A stretch of DNA of 64,000 nucleotides, taken from Treponema sp. GTDB taxonomy: Bacteria; Spirochaetota; Spirochaetia; Treponematales; Treponemataceae. The stretch spans positions 1 to 64,000 of the forward strand of contig JAKSTP010000001.1 of NCBI GenBank assembly GCA_024402505.1, in the 5' to 3' direction. Numbering within the stretch: the stretch's first letter is position 1; each line of letters starts with the position of its first letter. Below are positions 26,701 through 34,891 of the stretch, in pieces. Both the position numbers and the translations under genes were made by a program. Below the pieces are notes generated by a model. The model worked only from the letters and a program-made list of their open reading frames with translations. It had not been told where the DNA came from and made no database searches.

Positions 26701-28296
26701 GATCTTATTCCTTACTTCATAAAAAATCCTGACACCTCACTGGACACCCATTTAAAAGTTTATGACCAGAATCTTGTATTTGAAAGCACAGCTAAAGAAA
26801 AGGCAGTTGTTTTTTTTGCAGACACACAATCGGATGTTCACTTTACAACCGGCGAAAGTCTTTTTGTAGACCGTGCCTCTTATTCTGTAAAAACAGCAGA
26901 ACCTCTTTTTAAGGTTATCTCCCTTGAAGAAAGCTATACACATAACGGAACTGAATCAGCAAAAACAAACAGGGCCGGTCTTAATTTCAACGGAATAAAG
27001 TTTCCATTTCTTGCAGAAGGAAAAACCGTTTTTGAAAACTCAGGTTCTTCTATATCCCAGAAAAATACGGCAAATGTAAAGATTGGAAAAGACTGGGAAA
27101 ACCTGGGAATTATTTTTTCTGCCGACACACTTTTAGGTCAGTCTGTAAAAAATCAGATTCAGCTTCGTAATTTTGGCGAAAACTATGTTTTTGCAGGAAG
27201 AGGCCAGATTTCCAAAGGACAGGAAGATGCATCGCTTCGAGAAAACAGTCTTAAAGGAAGTCTTGAAACAAAGCTTTTTATTGTAAAACCTAAAGTCACT
27301 TTTTCTTCAAAAGAAACGTACAGAAACCAGGGCATCACCTCAAAAGATCACCTTACTTCCATGGATTTTTCACTGCCCTTTGACCTTGGAAAACAGAAAA
27401 TCTCTCTTTCATGGAACAAAAGTCTTTCTCAAAAAGATTCCCTTCTGCCCGGAGGAGATTACAAAAGCGATATAGAAGACCATTGGGATTTTCTTTCAAA
27501 AAGCACATGGTTCTTTAAGACCGCTCCAATTTATGACAGTTTTTCAGAAGAAATAAATGCTTTTACAAAAGATTCAAAAATGACTTCTTCCATGTACACA
27601 AGCCTTTATTCTGCCTCCTGGAACCGAAAACTTTTCAACAGTCTTCCAGACTTTTTTGTGCCTTGCCGGGCAAATCTTTCTTTTGAACGGGATGTAAAAT
27701 ATACAGGAACAGTTTCAGATTATTATCAGATAAAAGGCACGGTACAAAATCAGTATTTTAATCTTTTTGGGAAAGACAGCGTAAAACCTTTGTTCACCTG
27801 GTATTCTCAGGATGAAGGATCCACATCTTTTTCACACACCTTTGGATTTCCAAGAAATGGATCATCTTTTATATACCAGCTTTCGGCCTTAAGCCAGAAT
27901 CTTTTTTACATTACAAAAACTTCAAGCCTTAAAACTGCCGCCGAATATTCAATTGACACAAACTCCAGCTGGAAAACCGCCTTTACCTTTATGCACCAGC
28001 ACAATTCCAATGGAAAAATGACTGCATCCCTTGTAAAAATCTTCTATCCGTATTTTTTGAAGGAAGGTGAACTTTTGGTAACACAGCTCTGGAGTTTAAA
28101 CGGAAAACTTAATGTAAACACTTCAGGAGAAAACAAGGACTTTCTCTGCCAGACCTACACACTTACCCACGAAAGCAAGGCCCGGATCAAAAAGATTTTC
28201 ACCTTGGGAAGCACCCAGGCTGTTGAAGCTTCTGTAGTAAAAAACAGATTCGCCCTGGATGTAAAAGCAAGTCTTGAAGGAAAGATTGAGTTCTAG
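23743..28296 (+). CDS. dinB: DNA polymerase IV (DinB) fused in frame to a predicted outer-membrane beta-barrel-like protein
   Basis: Residues 1-388 are a complete Y-family polymerase: LADLDAFFASCE with metal-binding aspartates, VEQMSIDEAFIDLTG, the thumb VWGIGDKT and a little-finger domain ending KIQKARTL, where DinB proteins normally stop. The same frame continues without a stop into a signal-peptide-like stretch (residues 395-416, CLAAVFALSLFLSFLN then PAKVFA, predicted cleavage after A416) and about 1100 residues of beta-rich secreted sequence, with VYINGFPLSSKDFSFSE near 860. The protein ends in KIEF with a terminal phenylalanine, typical of Bam-inserted barrels. No ATG, GTG or TTG lies in frame at the junction; ATA at 24907 with AGAAGG upstream is the only possible internal start I see. 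Either a true fusion, two genes with an unusual internal start, or a sequence error. Confidence 0.85.
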   Translation: MTNTWYLLADLDAFFASCEMLDHPEYRGKPVIVGGLPDDPRSVVSTASYEARKYGVHSAMSTKIAKRLCPDGIYVRGNMKRYSELSNQVMNIYREFSPDVEQMSIDEAFIDLTGTEKLFGPPEETALKIKAKVLEETGLTVSCGLSRQKYYAKIAAGLSKPDGFYFVKPGTEQELMLRLPLKDVWGIGDKTQAVLKNHHLQTTKDIFDKPLDYLEYVVGKNTASYLYNILRGNAEGTFTSKTVTHSISEETTFPVDITNTEIAKDMLLNLCQSVYFRLLASKETSKTVFIKIRYEDFETVSMRTTLYSNIATLDQFFETVSRLFDSKYERGRGIRLLGAGLDNVTKEGEIIEQSLFEDENLKKKAVEKAILNYSQKHPGVKIQKARTLIKPKDFCLAAVFALSLFLSFLNPAKVFAKENTSEIKAAGTLNSTIEEEDEEENTIFDINLKDDNVHFSFEGYWKAVFDAGVYSLFPRNGKTLVKPDPFLFKQEVDLDFSMELFKKWYVNASFADNFKENTIAFGYHNGEIVKNAMISNRNIVFPNTYSMEKLGISAGGGKNQAPGAIVNLLGQRFFADAMIRYDMVLEKQALFYGKKRINETKIQFSAFEEGRFFTLPDETYFSRIQDIFIEEAEGDFKASDGKNYRKLTPGTWLFDANQKIIILPSSEKILRTGDGKTLSPVKNILVSFSKENASDALTLLNFLLDADARIQDIQGSPFSEFSSKKADYEKTIDGKPALLLRSDSELSPFEICSVFNGGSETFEAEQSGYTAEKVYFIREDFSPARNDYFSEKEYLFSARTDLQKDFSSAKNRFPFFKDIYTNFDKSENDEALLIRTVTESPLYSIGTKASRNSIKVYINGFPLSSKDFSFSESTGVITINKSVSDSDRVFITWNEDSTSYDGGSLATAAGFGFNFTENLTGDTSFTGAFPFSKNGSFESDSKNITGSFGFTYTKDNLILYTANGYENKGKENSFQNKNGVQWKKEGDLIPYFIKNPDTSLDTHLKVYDQNLVFESTAKEKAVVFFADTQSDVHFTTGESLFVDRASYSVKTAEPLFKVISLEESYTHNGTESAKTNRAGLNFNGIKFPFLAEGKTVFENSGSSISQKNTANVKIGKDWENLGIIFSADTLLGQSVKNQIQLRNFGENYVFAGRGQISKGQEDASLRENSLKGSLETKLFIVKPKVTFSSKETYRNQGITSKDHLTSMDFSLPFDLGKQKISLSWNKSLSQKDSLLPGGDYKSDIEDHWDFLSKSTWFFKTAPIYDSFSEEINAFTKDSKMTSSMYTSLYSASWNRKLFNSLPDFFVPCRANLSFERDVKYTGTVSDYYQIKGTVQNQYFNLFGKDSVKPLFTWYSQDEGSTSFSHTFGFPRNGSSFIYQLSALSQNLFYITKTSSLKTAAEYSIDTNSSWKTAFTFMHQHNSNGKMTASLVKIFYPYFLKEGELLVTQLWSLNGKLNVNTSGENKDFLCQTYTLTHESKARIKKIFTLGSTQAVEASVVKNRFALDVKASLEGKIEF
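24904..24990 (+). other. internal signal-peptide-like segment at the DinB fusion junction
   Basis: This stretch encodes TLIKPKDFCLAAVFALSLFL then SFLNPAKVFA, with positively charged, hydrophobic and AxA-like cleavage regions. In a 1517-residue fusion it would sit about 390 residues from the N-terminus, where secretion machinery would not normally read it. The feature marks where a separate gene for the outer-membrane-like protein should begin. Confidence 0.6.
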
Positions 28297-29451
28297 CTAT
28301 TCCCAGATCTTTTTTACACGTTTTGATACACAGGTAAGCACTTCGTAGGAAATGGTTTTTCCAAGATTTGCAAGATCATCTGCAGTCTGAGGACAGCCCG
28401 TTGTTGAAGGATCACCAAAAATCACTGCATCGTCAAAAGCCTTAACATCTGTAGTTTTTCCAAGGTCAATCATGCACTGATCCATACAGATTCGTCCTAC
28501 TACAGGATAAAAACGGCCATTTACCCACACTTTAAGGCCCGGTGAAAAACGGCGCAAAAGTCCGTCGGCATAACCTGCAGGAAGTACACCGATGTTAGTA
28601 TCTTCCTGGCAAATCCAGGTGCGTCCGTAGGAAATACTCATGCCTTTTTTAAACTTACGGACAGCCACAACCTTTGTCTTAAAAGTCATTACCGGTTTAA
28701 GTTTGAAATCAATATTTTTTGAAAGAAGATATTCACGGGTAATTTCGTCAGGATAATAGCCGTAAACAATGATTCCAGGTCTTACCATGTCAAAATGCAG
28801 ATCCGGCCAGTTGATGGCACAGGCACTGCTTCCGGCACTTAAAATCCCAGGATCAATTCCAAACTTCTTTACGTTTTCAACAGCTTTCTTAAAGGCTTCT
28901 CCCTGCTGTCTTGTATAGGAAAGCCCTTCTTCAGAAACGCTATCCGACAAAGCCATATGAGTAGTCATTCCACCAAGACAAAGATGAGCTGATTTATTAA
29001 TGCAGTCAGCCTCTTCCCCTGCTTCTTCTGGGAAACAGCCAATTCTTCCCATACCTGTATCGACTGCAAGGTGGACTGAAAATTTTTCATTTCCCTTAAA
29101 ATAAGATTTTGCAGCTGAATCAAGAAGAGAAATATATTCCTTTCCAAAAACAAGAGGGGTAATTTTATATATAAAAAGATTGGTAAAATCTTCAGGAGTA
29201 CACAGACTTAAAAGAAGAACCGGAGTGTTGATTCCATTTTCACGGAGTTCAAGACCTTCTTCAAAGGAAGCCACTGCCAGATAATCAACGCCCATTTTTT
29301 CAAGTTCACGGGCTGTTTCTACGGCTCCATGTCCGTAAGCGTCGGCCTTTACTGCCACACAGATTTTTGTATCAGATGAAACTATGCTTTTGATGCTTCT
29401 ATAGTTGAACTCAAGATTTTCTCTTGAAATAATTGCTTTTGTACATCTCAT
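28297..29451 (-). CDS. alr: alanine racemase
   Basis: The 384-residue PLP enzyme makes D-alanine for peptidoglycan. The PLP lysine is in VAVKADAYGHGAVE, the catalytic tyrosine in ISYGRTWICQ, and phosphate-binding residues in SAGSSACAINW. GRICMDQCMIDLG is the usual substrate-side motif. Its stop directly abuts the stop of the convergent DinB fusion with no terminator. The start has no Shine-Dalgarno sequence. TTGATT-N17-TAATAT ends 6 bases before the ATG, so a leaderless transcript is predicted. Confidence 0.95.
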   Translation of the reverse strand: MRCTKAIISRENLEFNYRSIKSIVSSDTKICVAVKADAYGHGAVETARELEKMGVDYLAVASFEEGLELRENGINTPVLLLSLCTPEDFTNLFIYKITPLVFGKEYISLLDSAAKSYFKGNEKFSVHLAVDTGMGRIGCFPEEAGEEADCINKSAHLCLGGMTTHMALSDSVSEEGLSYTRQQGEAFKKAVENVKKFGIDPGILSAGSSACAINWPDLHFDMVRPGIIVYGYYPDEITREYLLSKNIDFKLKPVMTFKTKVVAVRKFKKGMSISYGRTWICQEDTNIGVLPAGYADGLLRRFSPGLKVWVNGRFYPVVGRICMDQCMIDLGKTTDVKAFDDAVIFGDPSTTGCPQTADDLANLGKTISYEVLTCVSKRVKKIWE

Positions 29452-29457
29452 AGTTTC

Positions 29458-29486
29458 ATATTATTACTTTTCCAAAACAAAATCAA
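29458..29486 (-). promoter_or_regulatory. predicted leaderless promoter of alr
   Basis: On the minus strand, TTGATT (29481-29486), 17 bases and TAATAT (29458-29463) lie 6 bases before the ATG. Confidence 0.6.
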
Positions 29487-29530
29487 TTTTGAATAAAAAC
29501 TACATAATTTGTACTTATAATAGTAAATTA

Positions 29531-29559
29531 TTGAGATAATCCCATATTTTTGATATACT
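29531..29559 (+). promoter_or_regulatory. predicted promoter of the lipoprotein-thrC operon
   Basis: TTGAGA (29531-29536), 17 bases and TATACT (29554-29559) give a leader of about 20 nt containing AGGA. Confidence 0.6.
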
Positions 29560-29586
29560 GTTAAGAAAATATCAGGAAAATGAGTT

Positions 29587-30546
29587 ATGAAAAAAATTAA
29601 AGTTTTTGCACTTGCCGCAATGACAGTCTTTCTTACAGGCTGTGTAACAACATCAGAAATTAAAGAAGAAATTGAAACTACACCTGTAGAAAAAGAAATC
29701 GAAACAGAGAAAAAAGAAATAAAAGTGGTTTCCATCAGTGAAACTTTCTACAATACACTTATGGACACAGATTTTATTCTCCAGTCCAGCCCAAAACGCA
29801 CTTCAGTAGGAAAAGCCTTTGACGGCTCTTATGTTCTTCGGGTACAGGATGCTGATGGAAATGCACGTACAGCTTTCCCAATTACAGTAAGCTATCCGTC
29901 CTCTAGAGTAAACGATGTAATCACCTACGCAACAGTAAATCTTGTTTCAAATGAAGACGGACTTGTTACTTTTACACCATCAGTTCCAGAATATCCTTTC
30001 AACGACAAAGTAACTTTCTACGCAACACCAGACCCATCTGATCAGAAATCTGCACAGATTGCCCTGGATTTTTCGGTACAGTCTGCCTTTGAAGTAAGAT
30101 CTTCAACAGTTTTCAAATCGGGAGTTCTTTTTGTGTGGGACATGAACGAAAAAGGAAAAGCCACTGCAAACTCTACTGCCATTCTTACAGAATTCAGAAA
30201 CCGGGGAATCTACGCAGGAAATGCACCTGTTTCAGATTCTTCATACATTACAAAATCCACTGCTGAACTTTACAAAGCAAACAAAGAAATGCTTGACGGA
30301 AGCGGAACTGCCTACCTTATTTCAGGTGTTGTTGAATTTTTAAAACCGGTTTACGAAGAAGACGGTCTTCAGGTTTGTGAACTTCGTGCTCCACTTACCT
30401 GTATCGACATGAAAAACGGTAAAATCCTTTACGAAACTACAGTAACAAACACTGCCACAGGAAAAACTTACTGGTACGCAGTGCAGAACTGTAAAGATGA
30501 ACTTGCTAAAAAATTTGTTGATGCTGTTATCTACGGCATGCAATAA
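29587..30546 (+). CDS. lipoprotein of unknown function
   Basis: The 319-residue product begins MKKIKVFALAAMTVFLTGCV, a lipoprotein signal with lipobox LTGC. A charged linker rich in Glu and Lys follows (about 20-50), then a probably Ig-like beta domain (about 60-165) and a C-terminal alpha/beta domain (LLDGSG-type segment, then GKILYETTVTNTATG). No specific family is recognised; the C-terminal pattern resembles periplasmic lipoproteins that bind or assemble at the cell wall, but that is only inference. It has its own promoter and an AGGA site. thrC follows 21 bases after its stop, probably co-transcribed although functionally unrelated. Confidence 0.75.
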   Translation: MKKIKVFALAAMTVFLTGCVTTSEIKEEIETTPVEKEIETEKKEIKVVSISETFYNTLMDTDFILQSSPKRTSVGKAFDGSYVLRVQDADGNARTAFPITVSYPSSRVNDVITYATVNLVSNEDGLVTFTPSVPEYPFNDKVTFYATPDPSDQKSAQIALDFSVQSAFEVRSSTVFKSGVLFVWDMNEKGKATANSTAILTEFRNRGIYAGNAPVSDSSYITKSTAELYKANKEMLDGSGTAYLISGVVEFLKPVYEEDGLQVCELRAPLTCIDMKNGKILYETTVTNTATGKTYWYAVQNCKDELAKKFVDAVIYGMQ

Positions 30547-30567
30547 CAGAATATATTTGGAGTAATT

Positions 30568-31983
30568 ATGATTTACACAGACACAAGAGACAGCAATGTA
30601 AAAACTACATTCAAAAACGCAGTAATGTCGGGAATGAACAAAGAAACAGGCGGACTTTATATTCCTGTTGAATTCCCAAAACTGGATCCTGCATTCCTTG
30701 CAAAAAATCCTGAACCTTCTTTCCGGGACGTTGCTTTCAACATGGCAAAACCTTACGTGGAAGGTGAAATCCCAGACGAAGATCTTATGGCCATTATTCA
30801 GGATGCATATCCTTTTACTCCAAAAATCCAGCCATTGGATAACATTTCTTACATTCTTGAACTGTTCCACGGTCCAACCTGCGCCTTCAAAGACTTTGGT
30901 GCCCGTTTCATGGCTCGTGTAATGTCTTACTTCAACAAAAATGAAGGCACAAACCTCCACATTCTGGTAGCCACTTCAGGTGATACTGGATCTGCTGTAG
31001 GTTCTGCTTTCCACAACGTTCCTGGCATCGATGTTACAATCCTTTATCCGGAAGGAAAAATCTCTGCCATTCAGGAAAAACAGCTTTCAACATTCACAGG
31101 AAACGTTCGTGCCCTTAAAGTAAAAGGAACTTTCGACGACTGTCAGAAGCTTGTAAAAACAGCCTTCACAGATGATGAACTTCGTTCAAAGCTCCGACTT
31201 TCATCGGCCAACTCAATCAACATTGCACGTCTTCTTCCACAGGGCTTCTACTACATGTACTCAGCTCTTACTGTAAGAAACCGTGCTTCTATCGACAACA
31301 AGATTACAGATCCTGCAATCATCATGGTAGTTCCATCAGGAAACTTTGGAAACCTTACTTCTGGTCTTATTGCCAAAGAAATGGGTGCTCCAATTGCCGG
31401 ATTTACTGCCGCTACAAACACAAACAAAACAATTCCAGACTGGATTGCAACTGGTGAATACAAAGCACGCCCATCTGTAGAAACTTATGCCAACGCCATG
31501 GACGTAGGTGCTCCTTCAAACTACGAACGCATTAAGGCCATGTACTCACTGGAAGAAGTACGACAGCAGTTTGCATCTTACTGGCTGGACAACGACGGCA
31601 TCAAACAGGCTGTAACAGACTGTAACAAAAAAACCGGTTACATCATTGATCCACACGGAGCTATTGGATGGAAAGCTTGGGAAGACATTAAAAACGGCGG
31701 CATGGAAGCTCTCATGAACGGCGCAAAAAATGACTTTGAAAAACCTGGTCTTACAACAAACGTTCCTGAGTGGGCATCAAGTGTAAAAGATAAAAAAGCT
31801 GTTGGTGTTATTCTTGAAACTGCACACCCTGCAAAATTCGGCGGAATCGTTCAGGATGCTATTGGCCGTGAACCACCTCTTCCAGCCCGTCTTGAAGAAG
31901 TTATGCAGCTTCCAGACAGAGCCGTTTCAATGGAAAACGACTACAATCTTTTCAAAGCCTGGCTTCTTGAAAATCTGGAATAG
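30568..31983 (+). CDS. thrC: threonine synthase
   Basis: The 471-residue PLP enzyme converts O-phosphohomoserine to threonine. The PLP lysine lies in ELFHGPTCAFKDFGARFMAR, the phosphate-binding motif is VATSGDTGSAVGSAF, and VVPSGNFGNLTSGL is the cofactor-binding loop. The N-terminus with FKNAVMSGMNKETGGLYIP is typical of the family. A GGAG site precedes the ATG. Its presence indicates amino-acid synthesis, in contrast to the host-dependent T. pallidum. Its last 43 bases overlap the end of the convergent transporter gene. Confidence 0.95.
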   Translation: MIYTDTRDSNVKTTFKNAVMSGMNKETGGLYIPVEFPKLDPAFLAKNPEPSFRDVAFNMAKPYVEGEIPDEDLMAIIQDAYPFTPKIQPLDNISYILELFHGPTCAFKDFGARFMARVMSYFNKNEGTNLHILVATSGDTGSAVGSAFHNVPGIDVTILYPEGKISAIQEKQLSTFTGNVRALKVKGTFDDCQKLVKTAFTDDELRSKLRLSSANSINIARLLPQGFYYMYSALTVRNRASIDNKITDPAIIMVVPSGNFGNLTSGLIAKEMGAPIAGFTAATNTNKTIPDWIATGEYKARPSVETYANAMDVGAPSNYERIKAMYSLEEVRQQFASYWLDNDGIKQAVTDCNKKTGYIIDPHGAIGWKAWEDIKNGGMEALMNGAKNDFEKPGLTTNVPEWASSVKDKKAVGVILETAHPAKFGGIVQDAIGREPPLPARLEEVMQLPDRAVSMENDYNLFKAWLLENLE

Positions 31984-34151
31984 AGCTTAAAAGAAACATA
32001 AACTGCCGCAAGTAAAAGCGGAATAAGGGCGAAGATGAATGCCAGCATGATGTTTTTCATGCGGTTGAAGTCTTCGCCCTTTAATTTATAAAGAGTTTTG
32101 TTTACGGAAGTTTTCTGCTGAAGGTTTGCCAGGTCCTGAAGGCCGTTCTGGCACAAAAGGTGGTAAGTAAGCCATTCAAAACTGCGGTAATCCCCTTCTT
32201 CACCGCCGGCATATCCGTTCATGAGGCTGTTCAAAAAATAGCGGTTTGAAATCAAGGTGAGTTTCTGATCCCTGGATTTTGCGGCCACAATATTATTCTG
32301 CCGTTGTTTTCCACTGCCCATGTCTGTTGCGGTAAATGGATTTGTATCCATAAGAATATCAGAGTCAAAATCAAGATTTTCTACCCAGGATGCAGAGGTT
32401 GTTACAAGAAAAGGATCTGCTTTTTCGGAAAGTTCAAGAGGCACAGTCCAGAAAAAATTCATTCCGTGAACTGCATTTTCCTGAGGCGGAAGATTTACCC
32501 ACAATGGATAGTTGATGCTCTGCTGCATTTCACCCTGATCATCAGAATACATAAGGATTCGCACACAGGAAATATCTTTTGCAACTCCTGAAATAAAATG
32601 CATTCCGTAATCAGAAAGAAGAGCTTCCAGATTGTAATTATTTTCGTAAGAAAGGCTCCAGTCACCGGCAATAGAAGCAGAAACCGGGCTGTAGGCAAAA
32701 GTAACCTTACCTTTTCCATCTGCCATGTATTTTGAAAGGGCATCTATGTTGCTTCTTGAAAGATTTTTTCCCCCAAGGACAAAAACCGGACCTTCTAATC
32801 CCAGAAGAACATTGTCAAAATTTGCATCAAGGACAATTTCATCAGTCTGAATATTCTGATTTTCAAGCCATGGTCGGACGTAAGAATAATCACCCTCCAA
32901 AGTCTCATTTTCTCCACAAACAAAATGAACACATGGAACAGTTTCTTTTATTAGCACCAGAATGTTTGAATCCAGAAGATATTCAAGGGTTTCTGAAGAA
33001 AGTATGAATGGAATAGCCATCAATTTTCCTTCATATTCAAGAATAATTGAAGAATAAACGCTTATGTATTCCGTAGAACTTTTGTTTACATTTCTAAAAC
33101 TCTGTGGATAAATTCCGTAAGAAGTGAGGGACGAAGAAGCCTTTTCATCCTTATCGGGATTGATTACATCAAGACTGATTTTGTTATTTGCAAGACAGTA
33201 TTCATCAAGATAATCTTTTACGTCCCGAACCTGAGGATAATAATTTTTCAAGGCAGGACTTAAATAGTACGTGATTTTCAAAGGCGACTTCAGGGCACTT
33301 AAAAGTTCTTTAGTAGACTGAGTAACCGAAAAAGATTTTGTTTTTGAAAAATCAAGGCGCCTGTAATAACGGAAAGAGTTCATAAAAAGAAGCAGAACAA
33401 TTAAAGAAGGAAGAATAAAAACCTTAAAAGAGGATGCCTTTTTTCCTTTCTGAACTTCACTTACCATTACAGAAGCTGCAATAAAAACTACAGTAAAAAA
33501 CAGAAGAAATGCAAAATCCCTTGTATCAAAAATTCCCTTAGAGGCAGCGTCAAAATGCCAGGCAAAACTTAAATTTTTAAAAACAAGAGTAAGGAAAGAT
33601 TCGGTAGAAAAGTAAACCGTAAAAAGATGGGCCGAATTGAATGCTGCAAGAATAACTGCCGAAAGAGCAAAGCCCGCTGCTGTGTTTTTTGTAAAACTGT
33701 ATACAAATCTACACAGGGAGGCACACAAAAGGCCGTAAAACAAGAGAAAAACAAGTGGCACAAAGACAGACGCTGCATCAACATCGCCAAAAAAACTTAC
33801 AAAAAACGGAACTATAAGCAAAAGAATGCTGGCGGCAAAAAACAAACAGCCGTTGCAAAGTATTTCATGGAAGACTCTAGCTCCGGTTTTCAAAGGAACA
33901 AAGTGATCGTAAAGGCTGCAGGATTTTTTTGCACAAAGAGCCGGAACAAAAAGGATTGAAACATAAGGAACATTGGCCCAGAAATTTACCAGTTCAACAG
34001 ATCCGTTTCCTGAGAAAAATCCGCCTTTAAAAATAAAAAGCCCTGAAACTGCAAGAACAAAGGCTCCGCTTAAAAGATAAAAAAGCGGGCTTCCAAGAGA
34101 AGATTTTAAATACTGAAGAAAAAACGCTTTTGCAGGCCTGTTATTTTTCAT
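31941..34151 (-). CDS. ABC transporter membrane protein, GldF-GldG-like fusion
   Basis: From the ATG at 34149-34151 (overlapping the ATPase stop as ATGA) the protein has 736 residues. About six transmembrane helices (20-245) form an ABC-2-type permease with EILCNGCLFFAASILLLIVPF. A seventh helix precedes a large extracytoplasmic domain (about 275-695) of the gliding-motility auxiliary type: TKSFSVTQSTKELLSALKSP, KITYYLSPALKNYYPQVRDV, and GPVFVLGGKNLSRSNIDAL. A final helix lies near the C-terminus. In Bacteroidetes these parts are separate GldF and GldG. The substrate is unknown. An in-frame GTG two codons upstream is less likely as the start. Confidence 0.82.
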   Translation of the reverse strand: MKNNRPAKAFFLQYLKSSLGSPLFYLLSGAFVLAVSGLFIFKGGFFSGNGSVELVNFWANVPYVSILFVPALCAKKSCSLYDHFVPLKTGARVFHEILCNGCLFFAASILLLIVPFFVSFFGDVDAASVFVPLVFLLFYGLLCASLCRFVYSFTKNTAAGFALSAVILAAFNSAHLFTVYFSTESFLTLVFKNLSFAWHFDAASKGIFDTRDFAFLLFFTVVFIAASVMVSEVQKGKKASSFKVFILPSLIVLLLFMNSFRYYRRLDFSKTKSFSVTQSTKELLSALKSPLKITYYLSPALKNYYPQVRDVKDYLDEYCLANNKISLDVINPDKDEKASSSLTSYGIYPQSFRNVNKSSTEYISVYSSIILEYEGKLMAIPFILSSETLEYLLDSNILVLIKETVPCVHFVCGENETLEGDYSYVRPWLENQNIQTDEIVLDANFDNVLLGLEGPVFVLGGKNLSRSNIDALSKYMADGKGKVTFAYSPVSASIAGDWSLSYENNYNLEALLSDYGMHFISGVAKDISCVRILMYSDDQGEMQQSINYPLWVNLPPQENAVHGMNFFWTVPLELSEKADPFLVTTSASWVENLDFDSDILMDTNPFTATDMGSGKQRQNNIVAAKSRDQKLTLISNRYFLNSLMNGYAGGEEGDYRSFEWLTYHLLCQNGLQDLANLQQKTSVNKTLYKLKGEDFNRMKNIMLAFIFALIPLLLAAVYVSFKLYSRFSRSQALKRL

Positions 34152-34870
34152 GAGCACACCTTCAAAAAAGCAGTTTCAAAATCAGCTGATTTAGTTTTTT
34201 CCATAATCTCTTTTTCGGTTCCTGAAGCCACAATTTTTCCTTTATTCATAATCACAATGTTTTTGCAAAGGTTATGAACTTCCCCAAGAATATGGGTTGA
34301 AATAAGAACAGCGTGATCTTTTGCATAAGACGAAATCAACTTTTCCATTTCCTTCATCTGGTTTGGATCCAGGCCCGACATTACTTCATCAAGAATAAGA
34401 TTTTCAGGCTGGTGAATAATGCCCTGTGCAAAAGAAACCCTCTGACGGTAACCTTTTGAAAGCTCCCCTATTTTTTTGAAAGCCACTTCCTTAAGGCCAC
34501 ATTTTTTTATCACTTCAATAACCCGGTCTTCTGCAGGCAGAACATTATGAACTTTTGCAGCGTACATCAAAAAATCAAAAACAGGCATGTCTTTTGGAAG
34601 ATCCGTCACTTCAGGAACATAACCGGTCACTTCCTTTACAAAAACAGGATTCTCTTCGGCATTTACTTCAAGGCCCTCATTTCCGCTAACAAAAACACTG
34701 CCCGAAGTAGGATAATGAATGGCACAAAAAGCCTTGATCACAGTAGATTTTCCAGAACCGTTGGCCCCAAGCAAAGCAGTAACACTTCCCTTTTCCAAAG
34801 AAAAAGTTACGTCTTCCACGTCCAGAGTCTTTCCATTGTAGCTTTTGGAAAAATGTTCAATTCTGATCAT
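34148..34870 (-). CDS. ABC transporter ATP-binding protein, GldA/CcmA type
   Basis: The 240-residue ATPase has Walker A LLGANGSGKSTVIKAF, Q-loop VTGYVPE, a signature LSKGYRQRVSFAQGI, Walker B LILDEVMSGLDPNQ and switch ISTHILGEV. The substituted signature LSKGYRQR is typical of ABC-2-type exporters, including GldA. The next gene, overlapping by 4 bases, encodes the membrane partner. AAGGACC precedes the ATG. The pair may energise export or envelope assembly; the gliding label reflects family name only. Confidence 0.92.
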   Translation of the reverse strand: MIRIEHFSKSYNGKTLDVEDVTFSLEKGSVTALLGANGSGKSTVIKAFCAIHYPTSGSVFVSGNEGLEVNAEENPVFVKEVTGYVPEVTDLPKDMPVFDFLMYAAKVHNVLPAEDRVIEVIKKCGLKEVAFKKIGELSKGYRQRVSFAQGIIHQPENLILDEVMSGLDPNQMKEMEKLISSYAKDHAVLISTHILGEVHNLCKNIVIMNKGKIVASGTEKEIMEKTKSADFETAFLKVCS

Positions 34871-34891
34871 CTTGGTCCTTAAAAATAATCC

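Noticed and set aside
30340-30960. 206-codon open frame antisense to the lipoprotein and thrC
   Set aside because: It is the mirror of two strongly supported genes, is Cys/Phe/Val-rich with no motif, and lacks a ribosome binding site or promoter.
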